Assembly: GCA_036389375.1 (NCBI GenBank)
Contig: DASVQA010000029.1
Location: 1 to 50,878 of the forward strand
DNA from: QHXQ01 sp036389375
GTDB taxonomy: Bacteria; Acidobacteriota; Blastocatellia; Pyrinomonadales; Pyrinomonadaceae
Length of the DNA: 50,878 nucleotides
Direction: 5' to 3'
Below, in pieces: positions 1 to 8,106 of this stretch; the first letter of the stretch is position 1, and each line of letters begins with the position of its first letter. The translations under genes were made by a program, and so were the position numbers. A model generated the notes under the pieces. The model was not told the origin of the DNA and did no database searches. It saw nothing but the letters and a program-made list of their open reading frames with translations.

Positions 1-40
1 CGCGGCCACGATGAATCGTCTGCTATTCATCGTGGCCGCG
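1..40 (-). terminator. Perfect 16-bp hairpin after the sigma factor gene
   Basis: Bases 1-16 and 25-40 are exact reverse complements around an 8-base loop. The hairpin sits 17 bases past the stop codon of the minus-strand sigma factor gene, the usual place for an intrinsic terminator. Any T-run would lie left of base 1, outside the window, so it cannot be checked. It could also be half of a bidirectional terminator shared with a gene off the left edge. Confidence 0.6.
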
Positions 41-57
41 TCTCTTGTGCTTAATCT

Positions 58-687
58 TCAGCGCAGCTTTCTCTGTTTGAGCAGGGTGCGCAGTTTCATC
101 CGGGCCTTGTGCAGTTGGGACTTGCTCGTGCCGACCGAGCAGCCTAAGAGCCGGGCAATCTCTTCGTGCTCGTGCCCTTCTACGTCGTGCAGCACGAAGA
201 CCGCGCGATAGCCGGGCGGTAGTTTACTGATGGCGCGCTCCAACGCGATCTTGTCCACGACCGGCATCTGGTTCGGATTCTCCGTCCCTTTAACGATCTG
301 CACGGGCACGTCGCCGTCGTCGGTCGTCTGCTCAAGCCGCACGCCTTTTTTGCGGAAGTGCATCAAGACCTGATTGACCGTGAGGCGGTGCAGCCAAGTG
401 GTAAAGGCCGACTCGCCACGAAAGCTGCCGATCTTGCGATACAACTGGATGAACGCCTCTTGCGCCAAGTCTTCCGCCTCCGCGACGTTGCCCGTCATAC
501 GCAGGCACAGGGCATAGACGCGACGGTGGTGGCGGTCGTAGAGCGTCTCGAAGGCCGGCATGTCGCCGGCGGCGGCACGCTGCGCCAGCGCGTAGTCGGT
601 CGCGGGTGCGGGCGCGCGCTCCGGTGTCTCGCCGGCTAAATTCCCGGCGTTGTGCCAGAGCGGGAATGTGGTGGTGTCTGCGGTCAT
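58..687 (-). CDS. ECF-type RNA polymerase sigma factor (RpoE-like)
   Basis: This is a group 4 (extracytoplasmic function) sigma factor that would direct RNA polymerase to a small regulon. The protein is about 209 residues, normal for the family. Region 2 is visible from the FETLYDRHHRRVYALCLRMT stretch through the EAEDLAQEAFIQLYRKIGSF helix, followed by the FTTWLHRLTVNQ segment. Region 4 follows with LPPGYRAVFVLHDVEGHEHE and a helix-turn-helix around EIARLLGCSVGTSKSQLHKA. I chose the ATG at 687; an in-frame GTG at 708 would add seven residues, and neither has a clear ribosome site. No anti-sigma gene is visible; one could lie left of the window beyond the hairpin at 1-40. Confidence 0.93.
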   Translation of the reverse strand: MTADTTTFPLWHNAGNLAGETPERAPAPATDYALAQRAAAGDMPAFETLYDRHHRRVYALCLRMTGNVAEAEDLAQEAFIQLYRKIGSFRGESAFTTWLHRLTVNQVLMHFRKKGVRLEQTTDDGDVPVQIVKGTENPNQMPVVDKIALERAISKLPPGYRAVFVLHDVEGHEHEEIARLLGCSVGTSKSQLHKARMKLRTLLKQRKLR

Positions 688-831
688 GACTGAAATTAAA
701 GCAAGCACAGTGCCAGCAGCCGCGCCCGCAAATGACGCTTAAAGCGCCGGGAACCGGGCGCAGTTGCGCTGTGAGCAACCATATCGGGCACGTTCAGACG
801 AAAGCGTGTAAGGGCGGAAAGGAAGGGCTTT

Positions 832-1332
832 TTACGCGACGGGCGCGGGCTGCGGGCGCGTCCTGTCGTAGAAGGTCACGTGCAGGTCGTCGGCTAGTTG
901 GCGCGTCTCGGTGGGCGCGAAGTTTTGGAGGAAATCCGCGGGCATGAACGTGTCCGCGTCCGCGACCGTCCGCGGCACTGTGGTCACGATCCAGCGTTCG
1001 ATCTCAGGCAGGAAGGCGCGATAGATTTGCGCGCCGCCGATGATGTAGAGGTCGCACGAAAGATATGCGCGCAACGAGAGCACCTCCGTCTTGGCGCGCA
1101 GCAGGATGAGACCCGGCGGCGGCTCGATTGTGCCCGTCCGACTCAGCACGATGTTCAAGCGGGCGGGCAACGGGCGATTGATCGTCTGCCAGGTGCGCCA
1201 GCCCATCACGCAGGCGTGCCCGGTCGTCTGAGCCTTAAAGAATTTCAGATCGGCCGGGTAATGCCAGGGGAGCGCGCCGCCCCGGCCGATTGCGCCGTGC
1301 GCGTCAACTGCGACGATGCCGATGATGGCCAT
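832..1332 (-). CDS. folA: Dihydrofolate reductase
   Basis: It reduces dihydrofolate to tetrahydrofolate with NADPH, regenerating the cofactor that thymidylate synthase oxidises. The 166-residue length is typical. Family features are the start IIGIVAVDAHGAIGRGGALPW, with the Met20-type loop tryptophan, then PADLKFFKAQT with the conserved acidic residue, the VMGWRTWQTI cofactor segment, and IIGGAQIYRAFL near the C terminus. It lies 25 bp downstream of thyA on the same strand, the classic thyA-folA pair, so cotranscription is likely. The 709-831 stretch downstream holds nothing I recognise. Confidence 0.96.
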   Translation of the reverse strand: MAIIGIVAVDAHGAIGRGGALPWHYPADLKFFKAQTTGHACVMGWRTWQTINRPLPARLNIVLSRTGTIEPPPGLILLRAKTEVLSLRAYLSCDLYIIGGAQIYRAFLPEIERWIVTTVPRTVADADTFMPADFLQNFAPTETRQLADDLHVTFYDRTRPQPAPVA

Positions 1333-1357
1333 ATCTACAGAGCGCGTCGCCGGGGCT

Positions 1358-2206
1358 TCAAACCGCCACCGGGGCGGCGATCTTACCGTGCGACTCGTAG
1401 CCGATGAGTTTTAAGTTCTCGTAGCCGATACGGAGCAGACCCGCCAGTCCGCGCAAAGGTGCGCCCGGTTCGACGATCTCCAAGCGCGGCAACGCGAGCG
1501 GCGCGCGCGCCAGCAACTCTTCGACCTGCGCCAGATGATTCCGGTAGATGTGATAATCGCCGAGCGTGTAGATGAATTCGCCCACCTGCAAGTCGCAGAC
1601 GTGCGCGATCATGTGCGTCAGCAGGGCGTAGGAACTGATGTTGAACGGCACGCCGAGAAAGGCGTCGGCCGAGCGCTGGTAAAGTTGGCAGTGCAGCCGG
1701 CGGCCTGCTTCGACTTTGAACTGAAAGAGCGTGTGACACGGCGGCAGGTCAACTTCGTCGGCGACGCGGGGATCCCAGCCCGTGACGATCAGGCGGCGCG
1801 AGTTTGGATTATGCTCGATCTGTGCGATGAGGCGCGCGATCTGATCCACGCCGTCGCGTTGCGGATAATGTCCGCCGAACGAGCGCCAGAGATAGCCATA
1901 CACGGGCCCCAGATCGCCCGGCGCGCGGCCAAAGCGCCCCGTGTGTGCTGCGTCCGCCCACTCCTGCCAGATGTCCACGCCGCGCGCGCGCAGGGCACGT
2001 TCGTCCGTGCTGCCGGAGAGAAACCAGAACAGTTCCTCGGCTACCCAGCGGAACGGAATCTTCTTCGTCGTGACGATGGGAAACCCTGCGCTGAGGTCGA
2101 AGCGTGTTTGATAACCGAAGTGCGAGAGCGTGCCGACGCCGGTGCGGTCGGCATGCTCCGTGCCGTGCGCGAGGATGGATTTGAGCAGGTCGTGATACTG
2201 GCGCAT
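1358..2206 (-). CDS. thyA: Thymidylate synthase
   Basis: It methylates dUMP to dTMP using methylenetetrahydrofolate and releases dihydrofolate for FolA. The protein is 282 residues from MRQYHDLL, the usual family start; an upstream in-frame ATG at 2242 would add twelve residues with no homology I recognise. Visible motifs are HADRTGVGTLS, the FPIVTTKKIPFRWVAEELFW segment, LGPVYGYLWRSFG, the nucleophile in PPCHTLFQF (Cys157 from this start), the QRSADAFLGVPFNI phosphate and substrate loop, and GDYHIYRNH near the end. It is the first gene of a thyA-folA unit and is divergent from def with only about 70 bp between, so both promoters must be compact. Confidence 0.97.
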   Translation of the reverse strand: MRQYHDLLKSILAHGTEHADRTGVGTLSHFGYQTRFDLSAGFPIVTTKKIPFRWVAEELFWFLSGSTDERALRARGVDIWQEWADAAHTGRFGRAPGDLGPVYGYLWRSFGGHYPQRDGVDQIARLIAQIEHNPNSRRLIVTGWDPRVADEVDLPPCHTLFQFKVEAGRRLHCQLYQRSADAFLGVPFNISSYALLTHMIAHVCDLQVGEFIYTLGDYHIYRNHLAQVEELLARAPLALPRLEIVEPGAPLRGLAGLLRIGYENLKLIGYESHGKIAAPVAV

Positions 2207-2275
2207 ATCAGGTAGAATTTCGGCCGGTTGCGAAGAGTGCATCTTACACGCAAGGACAGGTGGAATAAAAATTTA

Positions 2276-2767
2276 ATGACGGTGTTGAAGATCACGGAGT
2301 ACCCGGCGTCGGTGCTGGCGGAAGAGGGCGCGCCGGTGGCGGAGTTTGACGAGCGGCTGGCGCGACTCTGCGAAGACATGTTCGAGACGATGTACGCGGC
2401 CGAAGGCGTCGGTCTGGCTGCGCCGCAGGTGGGCCTCTCTCTGCGTCTGTTCGTGATGGACTGTGCAGGGATCAAACTGGTGGCCGCAAATCCTGAGATC
2501 GTCGCTGAAGAAGGCGAGCAAGCGGGCGACGAAGGCTGTCTCTCGGTCGGTAAAATCGGCGCACCTTTAAAGCGCCCGCAGCGCGTCACCTTGCGCGCGC
2601 AAGACCTCAAGGGCGAGTGGTACGAGCGCACGGCCGAGGGCTACGCCGCGCGCTGTTTTCGCCACGAGACGGATCACTGCGACGGCACGCTCTTTCTCGA
2701 CCGCCTGACGCCGCTCAAGCGCGACATGGTCAAGAAGAAATTTCAGAAGTTGAAGCGGTGGGGCTAA
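2276..2767 (+). CDS. def: Peptide deformylase
   Basis: It removes the N-formyl group from the first methionine of nascent proteins, using a bound divalent metal. The protein is about 163 residues. All three family motifs are present: GVGLAAPQVG (motif I), EGCLSVG (motif II, metal-binding Cys) and CFRHETDHCDG (motif III, HExxH). The ATG at 2276 follows an AGGTGG ribosome site at 2258-2263 and begins the usual MxVLKI pattern; the frame is open further upstream but that part looks noncoding. The Cys residues beside motif III are less common than the usual hydrophobic ones. It is a single gene divergent from thyA. Confidence 0.96.
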   Translation: MTVLKITEYPASVLAEEGAPVAEFDERLARLCEDMFETMYAAEGVGLAAPQVGLSLRLFVMDCAGIKLVAANPEIVAEEGEQAGDEGCLSVGKIGAPLKRPQRVTLRAQDLKGEWYERTAEGYAARCFRHETDHCDGTLFLDRLTPLKRDMVKKKFQKLKRWG

Positions 2768-2802
2768 AGGGCTGACGACGGTCGGAAGGTCTGCCCGGCG
2801 CT

Positions 2803-2955
2803 TCAAAAGCGCCGCGCCTGATCCTTTGGTTTGCGGCGTGGGCCGCGCTCACGCCGCAGTTGCCGGAAGAACAACACCATCGCCGCGATGCAGATCACTA
2901 AGAAGACCAACATCGCGGCGACGATGACCAGCAGTTCTCTTTGCTCTGAGTGCAT
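2803..2955 (-). CDS. Small single-span membrane protein, 50 residues (unrecognised)
   Basis: An ATG lies three bases after the aguA stop codon and opens a 50-codon frame ending in TGA at 2803-2805. The product has a short polar start (MHSEQRE), one strongly hydrophobic stretch at about residues 8-30 (LLVIVAAMLVFLVICIAAMV and following), then a basic tail rich in Arg and Lys. This is the layout of a small inner-membrane protein with a cytoplasmic C terminus under the positive-inside rule. Placement directly behind aguA suggests translational coupling. I do not recognise a family. Against it: there is no Shine-Dalgarno sequence, and the frame is short enough to be chance in GC-rich DNA. Confidence 0.5.
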   Translation of the reverse strand: MHSEQRELLVIVAAMLVFLVICIAAMVLFFRQLRRERGPRRKPKDQARRF

Positions 2956-2958
2956 TAT

Positions 2959-4029
2959 TCAGCTATGGCCGGCGGGCTGCTGCTGCGTCAGACAGTGGAT
3001 CGTGCCCATGCCCCAGACAAGCGCCCCGGCGTTGACGGGCACGACCTTGCGATCTGTGAACAGGCGTTGCAGCGTCTCGACGGCGCGCGCATCGTTCGCC
3101 TGCCCGAAGACGGGCACGAGCACGACGCCGTTGGCGATGTAGAAGTTGGCATAGCTCGCGGGCAAACGTTCGTCGCGCCCGCCGACCATGCCCGGCATCG
3201 GCAAGGTAACGATCTCAAAGGCCCGCCCGCGCACGTCCGTCATGCGGCGCAGCCGTTCGTAGTTGGCCCGCAGCAACTCGTAGTTCGCGTCCGTCGGGTC
3301 GTCTTCGAGCGCGCAGACGATCACCTCAGGCGCGACGAAGCGCGCGATGTCGTCAACGTGCCCGTCCGTGTCGTCGCCGACGATCCCTTCGCCGAGCCAC
3401 AAGACCTTGACCACGCCGAGATAATCTTTCAGATACTGCTCGATCTCGGCGCGCGTAAGCTGCGGGTTGCGGTTCGCATTGAGTAGGCATTGCTCGGTCG
3501 TCAGCACAACGCCCGCGCCGTTCACGTCAATCGCGCCGCCTTCCATGACGATGCCCGGCACGAAGCGCGGCACGCGCAGGCGCGCTTCAAGCTGCGCCGG
3601 CACGCGGCTGTCCTGCTTCAATTCTTCATACTTGTTGCCCCACGCATTGAACTCCCAATCGTTATAAGCCAGCGCGCCCGCATCGTTCACGAGGAAGTTA
3701 GGGCCATAATCTCTGATCCACGAATCGACCGTCGGCAACTGGATGAAATGAATGTTCTCTGCGTGCGGGAAGTTGCAGCGCGCGCGCACGGCGCGCTCGG
3801 TCGCTGCGTCGTCCACGAGCAGATTGACGCGCTCGTGCGGCGCAAGCGCGGCCATGATCTCTAAGTAAGCGGCCTCGGCCTGCGGCACGCGTTCGGGCCA
3901 CGTCAGCGGGTCTTTCGGCCACGTGAGCCACGTCGCCGCGTGCCTGTGCCATTCGGCCGGCATGCGGTAGCCGAGCGCGGCGGGCGGCACGCGCCCGGCG
4001 GCGGGGTTGGGCGTCTCGTCGGTCGTCAT
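2959..4029 (-). CDS. aguA: Agmatine deiminase
   Basis: It hydrolyses agmatine to N-carbamoylputrescine and ammonia, the first step of the two-step agmatine route to putrescine. The protein has 356 residues, as expected for the peptidyl-arginine-deiminase-like fold. Landmarks are GYRMPAEWHRHAATWLTWP near the start, DSWIRDYGPNF, VMEGGAIDVNG, GDDTDGHVDDIARF with the catalytic acidic and His residues, and the nucleophile in GMGTIHCLTQQQP (Cys346). It starts five bases after aguB on the same strand, so the two enzymes are almost certainly one operon. A 50-residue membrane ORF follows immediately. Confidence 0.96.
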   Translation of the reverse strand: MTTDETPNPAAGRVPPAALGYRMPAEWHRHAATWLTWPKDPLTWPERVPQAEAAYLEIMAALAPHERVNLLVDDAATERAVRARCNFPHAENIHFIQLPTVDSWIRDYGPNFLVNDAGALAYNDWEFNAWGNKYEELKQDSRVPAQLEARLRVPRFVPGIVMEGGAIDVNGAGVVLTTEQCLLNANRNPQLTRAEIEQYLKDYLGVVKVLWLGEGIVGDDTDGHVDDIARFVAPEVIVCALEDDPTDANYELLRANYERLRRMTDVRGRAFEIVTLPMPGMVGGRDERLPASYANFYIANGVVLVPVFGQANDARAVETLQRLFTDRKVVPVNAGALVWGMGTIHCLTQQQPAGHS

Positions 4030-4034
4030 CGGCT

Positions 4035-4928
4035 CTACTTCGGCGGCGCTTCGAGGAAGCGAAAGCCCAGCCCGTTGTACGACTCGATGCGCCGGTCGCG
4101 CAGGAACGGCCAGTTCTGCCGCGTCTTATCAATCAAGTCCAGATCGCATTCGACCACCAGCACCTCTTCCTCGTCCGCCGACGCTTTGGCCACAATGCGC
4201 CCGAACGGATCGACGACGAACGACTGACCCCAGAAGTGCAGTTGCCCCTCGCGCCCCGTGCGATTGACGACGACGACGTAGAGGCCGTTGGCAATCGCGT
4301 GCCCGCGCTGGATGGTCTCCCAAGCCTGATGCTGCGCCGAGTTCATCTCTGCCTCTTCGCCGGGCAGCCAGCCGATAGCGGTCGGGTAGAAGAGAAACTG
4401 CGCGCCGGAGAGTGCCGTCAGCCGCGCCGCTTCGGGAAACCACTGATCCCAGCAGACGAGCGTGCCGACGCGCCCGTAGCGCGTCTCGTGGCTGGCAAAA
4501 CCTAAGTCGCCCGGCGTGAAATAGAACTTCTCGTAGTAGAGCGGATCGTCGGGGATGTGCATCTTGCGATACTTGCCCGCGACGCGCCCGTCGGCGTCAA
4601 TGATGACGGCGGTGTTGTGATAAAGACCGGCCGTGCGTTTCTCAAAGAGCGAGGCGACAATGACGATCTTCTTCTGCCGCGCCAGCTTGCCGAGTGCTTC
4701 CGTCGAAGGCCCCGGAATCGGCTCGGCCAGTTTGAACAACTCTATGTCTTCGGTCTGACAGAAATACTGCGAGCGGAAAAGCTCTTGCAGGCAGACGATC
4801 TGTGCGCCGCGCTTGGCCGCTTCGCTGATGCGGGCCAGCGCCTTCTGCATGTTCACGTCCGGCTCCGGCGCGCACGACATCTGCACCAGCCCGACCTTGA
4901 CGGTATTCCCCAACTTCTTGTTCGGCAT
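4035..4928 (-). CDS. aguB: N-carbamoylputrescine amidohydrolase
   Basis: It converts N-carbamoylputrescine to putrescine, CO2 and ammonia, completing the pathway begun by AguA. It belongs to the nitrilase/CN-hydrolase family. The 297-residue protein carries the Glu-Lys-Cys triad: Glu49 in CLQELF, Lys122 in KYRKMHIPDDP and Cys159 in VCWDQWFPE. The CLQELFRSQYFCQ and FWGQSFVVDPFG segments are typical of the carbamoylputrescine branch rather than general nitrilases. It is the first gene of the aguB-aguA operon; its promoter must lie within 4929-5200. Confidence 0.96.
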   Translation of the reverse strand: MPNKKLGNTVKVGLVQMSCAPEPDVNMQKALARISEAAKRGAQIVCLQELFRSQYFCQTEDIELFKLAEPIPGPSTEALGKLARQKKIVIVASLFEKRTAGLYHNTAVIIDADGRVAGKYRKMHIPDDPLYYEKFYFTPGDLGFASHETRYGRVGTLVCWDQWFPEAARLTALSGAQFLFYPTAIGWLPGEEAEMNSAQHQAWETIQRGHAIANGLYVVVVNRTGREGQLHFWGQSFVVDPFGRIVAKASADEEEVLVVECDLDLIDKTRQNWPFLRDRRIESYNGLGFRFLEAPPK

Positions 4929-5255
4929 ACGGCAGAGTATAGCAAAGTGCGCGCCTAAGCTTCACTCGGCGCTGGCAGAAAAGGTGGTGCGCCGCGCCGA
5001 CTCGCGGGCCGAAGCCGAGTTGGTGAAAGGCGCACCTGCTTGCTGCGCGCTTGCGCTGGCGAAAATTAACCTTATCATGGCATAGCCCCGCCCGGCCTCA
5101 CTTGCCGAAGGCGCGAACGGTTGCGGGGCGCGGTGAGTTTTAGACCCCCACAGTGTCAAATTTATGACCGGCGCAGCATGATGGCATTAATTTTACTGAA
5201 TTGACGCGGGCGTGCCTTGTCTGAAGCGCGGCGCGGCCGGGAAATGGAAGCGAAG
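4929..5255. other. Intergenic region between divergent aguB and aminotransferase genes
   Basis: About 325 bp separate the two divergent starts. I see no coding frame with convincing composition and no RNA gene. The right half is noticeably AT-richer (about 5150-5205), consistent with a promoter region for the aminotransferase, and a second AT-rich patch at about 5058-5080 could serve aguB, but I cannot fix -35 or -10 boxes with confidence. Confidence 0.4.
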
Positions 5256-6458
5256 ATGACGACGAGAGTGAAACCCGACATACGTAAGATCACGCGGCTC
5301 GTGCCGCCAAGCGGCAATCTGGTGCAAGGGCAATCGGAGTTGGCGATTGACGAGGCGTTGGCTCGGGCGGCGAACGAAATGATCAGCACCAGCCAGAACC
5401 ACTACTGTCCCGCCGAGGGCACGCCGGAGCTGCGCCACGCCGTCGCGGCCAAGATCAGGCTCATCAACGGCATCGAAATCGACCCGGACGCGAAGCCGCT
5501 CGAACTGATCATCACGCCGGGCGCGACCGGCGGCCTCAACGCCATCGCCGACACTTATCTCGCCGCCAAGTCGGCGCTCGTCTTCGAGCCTTACTATCCG
5601 TATCACCGGCGCATCCTCGAAGAGTTCGACGCCCGCGCCGAGGTGCTCACGCTCGACCGCGACACGTTGCAATTCGACAAAGAGAGTCTGCGGGCGCGCT
5701 GTCTCGAATTGAAAGCGCGCGCAGCCTATCCGCTGCGCGCGATCATCGCGTGTACGCCGGTGAACCCGACGGGCAAGGTCTTCACAAGCGCGGAACTCGG
5801 CGCAATCGCAGAGGTCTGTCAGGAACTCGACCTGCTGTGCATCGCGGACGAGGTCTACGAACATTACGTGGTCAGCCCGCACGCGCACATCTCGATAGCC
5901 AGCCTGCCGGGCATGTGGGAGCGGACGATCACGGTCAATTCGTTCTCGAAGTCGTGGAACATTTCGGGCTGGCGCTTAGGCTACACCTACGGCAGCAGCA
6001 CGCTCATCGCGCCGCTCAACAAGGCGAACAACCTCTTCTACGTCTGCGCGCCGACGCCGCTGCAAAAGGCGCTGGCGCAGGTGCTCGTCGCCGACCCGCA
6101 TTACTACACGCGGCTGCGCGAACGCTTCACGGCGAAGCGGGCGCAGGCGGTGGACGCGCTCACGCGGCTCGGCTTCGACATTTACGATTCCGGCTCGGCC
6201 TTCTACGTCTGGGCGCGCATCCCCGCAGAGTACGACGACGCGATGCCCTTGAATGAGATGCTGATTAGCCGCGCGGGTGTGGCGGCCGTGCCCGGCAGCG
6301 CCTTCACCGACACTGATGCGTGGGACGCCTACATGCGTCTCTGCATCGCGCGCGAAGACGATGTGCTCGCCAGCGCGCTCGGCAAGTTGGAGTGGGCACT
6401 GACGGGCGGTTTGCGCGAAGCGCAGATGAGCGCGGCGGAGTCTTCGGCGGCGCGCTAA
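5256..6458 (+). CDS. Pyridoxal-phosphate aminotransferase, class I/II
   Basis: A fold-type I aminotransferase of the aspartate/aromatic group; the amino donor cannot be told from sequence. Landmarks are LVPPSGNLVQGQ near the start, YCPAEGTPELRHAVA, the FEPYYPYHRRI segment, CTPVNPTGKVFT, ADEVYEHYV, and the PLP-lysine loop SFSKSWNISGWRLGY with the lysine in SFSK. The protein is about 400 residues. I start at the ATG at 5256, which follows GGAAG at 5246-5250; in-frame ATG (5244) and TTG (5217) codons are alternatives. selO follows after 20 bp and is probably cotranscribed. Confidence 0.93.
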   Translation: MTTRVKPDIRKITRLVPPSGNLVQGQSELAIDEALARAANEMISTSQNHYCPAEGTPELRHAVAAKIRLINGIEIDPDAKPLELIITPGATGGLNAIADTYLAAKSALVFEPYYPYHRRILEEFDARAEVLTLDRDTLQFDKESLRARCLELKARAAYPLRAIIACTPVNPTGKVFTSAELGAIAEVCQELDLLCIADEVYEHYVVSPHAHISIASLPGMWERTITVNSFSKSWNISGWRLGYTYGSSTLIAPLNKANNLFYVCAPTPLQKALAQVLVADPHYYTRLRERFTAKRAQAVDALTRLGFDIYDSGSAFYVWARIPAEYDDAMPLNEMLISRAGVAAVPGSAFTDTDAWDAYMRLCIAREDDVLASALGKLEWALTGGLREAQMSAAESSAAR

Positions 6459-6478
6459 GGGCGCACGAGCACCTCGCC

Positions 6479-7948
6479 ATGCGTAAGCTAACCGAGCTAG
6501 AGTTCGACAACACCTATGCACGCCTGCCTGCGGCCTGCTACGCGCGGGTTGCGCCGACGCCGCTCGCCGCGCCGCATCTCGTCAGCTTCAACGAAGCGGC
6601 GGCCCGTCTGCTCGACCTCGATCCGGATGAGGCGCACACGGACGAGTTCGCGCAGTATTTCAGCGGGCATAAAATCCTGCCCGGCTCAGACCCGCTGGCG
6701 ATGCTCTACGCGGGACATCAGTTCGGCGTCTACGTGCCGCAACTCGGCGACGGGCGCGCGATCCTCTTGGGCGAGGTGCGCAACCGGACGGGCGGCAAGT
6801 GGGACTTGCATCTGAAGGGCGCGGGCGCGACCCCTTACGCGCGCGGCTTCGACGGGCGCGCGGTCTTGCGCTCGACCATCCGCGAATACCTGTGCAGCGA
6901 GGCGATGCACGCGCTCGGCATCCCGACGACGCGTGCGCTGTGCATCGTGGGCAGCGACGAGCCGGTTGTGCGCGAGCAGATCGAACGCGCCGCCACGCTC
7001 CTGCGCCTCGCGCCGTCGCACGTGCGCTTCGGCTCGTTCGAGGTCTTTCACTATCGCGGGCAGGCGGCAAACGTCAAGACGCTTGCCGACTACGTGATCG
7101 CGCAGCACTTTGCCGCACTGGTGGACGCGCCGGATAAATATCGACAGTTCCTGTCAGAGGTCGTGACGCGCACCGCCCGCCTCGTCGCCGAGTGGCAGGC
7201 GGTCGGGTTCGCGCATGGCGTGATGAACACGGACAACATGTCCATTCTTGGGCTTACGCTCGACTATGGGCCGTTCGGCTTCATGGACGAATTCAACTTT
7301 CAGTTCGTCTGCAACCATTCGGACTACGCGGGGCGCTACGCCTTCAGTCAGCAGCCGGCGGTCGCGCTCTGGAATCTCAGTTGTCTCGCGCAGGCGCTCG
7401 CGTCCCTCATCTCGCGCGACGAGGCGGGCGCGGCGCTCGACGCGTTTCAACCGACCTTCGCTGCACACTACGGTGTGTTGATGCGCCGCAAGCTAGGTCT
7501 CGCTGCAGCGCAGCCAGCGGACGCAGACCTCTTGCTGCAACTGCTCGACCTACTCGATGCCAACGGGGTTGATTACACCAACTTCTTCCGCCGCCTGAGC
7601 GATTTTAGTTCCGACCCCGCCGCGCGCAACGATGCTTTGCGCGATATGTTCATCGAGCCGGCGGCGTTCGACCAGTGGGGCGCGAGTTATCGTGCGCGTC
7701 TGCTGCTTGAGCAGAGCGACGACGGCGCGCGTAAGGGGCGCATGGACGCGACCAATCCGAAGTACGTGCTGCGCAACTACCTCGCGCAGCGCGCCATCGA
7801 AGCGGCGGTCGAGCGCCGCGACTATAGCGAGATCGAGCGCCTGCACGCATTGCTCGCGCGCCCTTACGACGAGCAGACGGAGATGGACGCCTACGCCGCG
7901 CCGCCGCCCGACTGGGGCAAACGGCTCGTCGTCAGTTGTTCGTCCTGA
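6479..7948 (+). CDS. selO: Protein adenylyltransferase SelO
   Basis: SelO is a pseudokinase-fold enzyme that transfers AMP to Ser, Thr or Tyr of target proteins and is linked to redox stress. The protein is 489 residues from MRKLTELEFDNTYARLP, the standard family start; the frame extends upstream but that overlaps the aminotransferase. Visible motifs are YAGHQFGVYVPQLGDGRA, LKGAGATPYARGFDGRAVLR, AMHALGIPTTRAL, FAHGVMNTDNMSI (catalytic loop) and FGFMDEF. The C terminus ends in CSS, matching the position where animal SelO has selenocysteine; here the codon is an ordinary TGT. No SECIS or stop recoding is needed. Confidence 0.96.
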   Translation: MRKLTELEFDNTYARLPAACYARVAPTPLAAPHLVSFNEAAARLLDLDPDEAHTDEFAQYFSGHKILPGSDPLAMLYAGHQFGVYVPQLGDGRAILLGEVRNRTGGKWDLHLKGAGATPYARGFDGRAVLRSTIREYLCSEAMHALGIPTTRALCIVGSDEPVVREQIERAATLLRLAPSHVRFGSFEVFHYRGQAANVKTLADYVIAQHFAALVDAPDKYRQFLSEVVTRTARLVAEWQAVGFAHGVMNTDNMSILGLTLDYGPFGFMDEFNFQFVCNHSDYAGRYAFSQQPAVALWNLSCLAQALASLISRDEAGAALDAFQPTFAAHYGVLMRRKLGLAAAQPADADLLLQLLDLLDANGVDYTNFFRRLSDFSSDPAARNDALRDMFIEPAAFDQWGASYRARLLLEQSDDGARKGRMDATNPKYVLRNYLAQRAIEAAVERRDYSEIERLHALLARPYDEQTEMDAYAAPPPDWGKRLVVSCSS

Positions 7949-8106
7949 AAGGAACAAGCGCGCCGCCACCTGCGTCTAAGCCACGAGGCCGCTTATCACG
8001 ACGGGCGCGCCGCCGGTCAACTTTTCGATTCTCATTGAACGTCCGTTCGGTTAAGCTATCCGCTCCTAACCTGACCTTCCCTGATGTAAACGCAGGAGAG
8101 ATTTTG

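Noticed and set aside
7937..7948. Selenocysteine in SelO
   Set aside because: The C-terminal CSS is encoded with an ordinary TGT codon and the stop follows normally; no recoding is needed.
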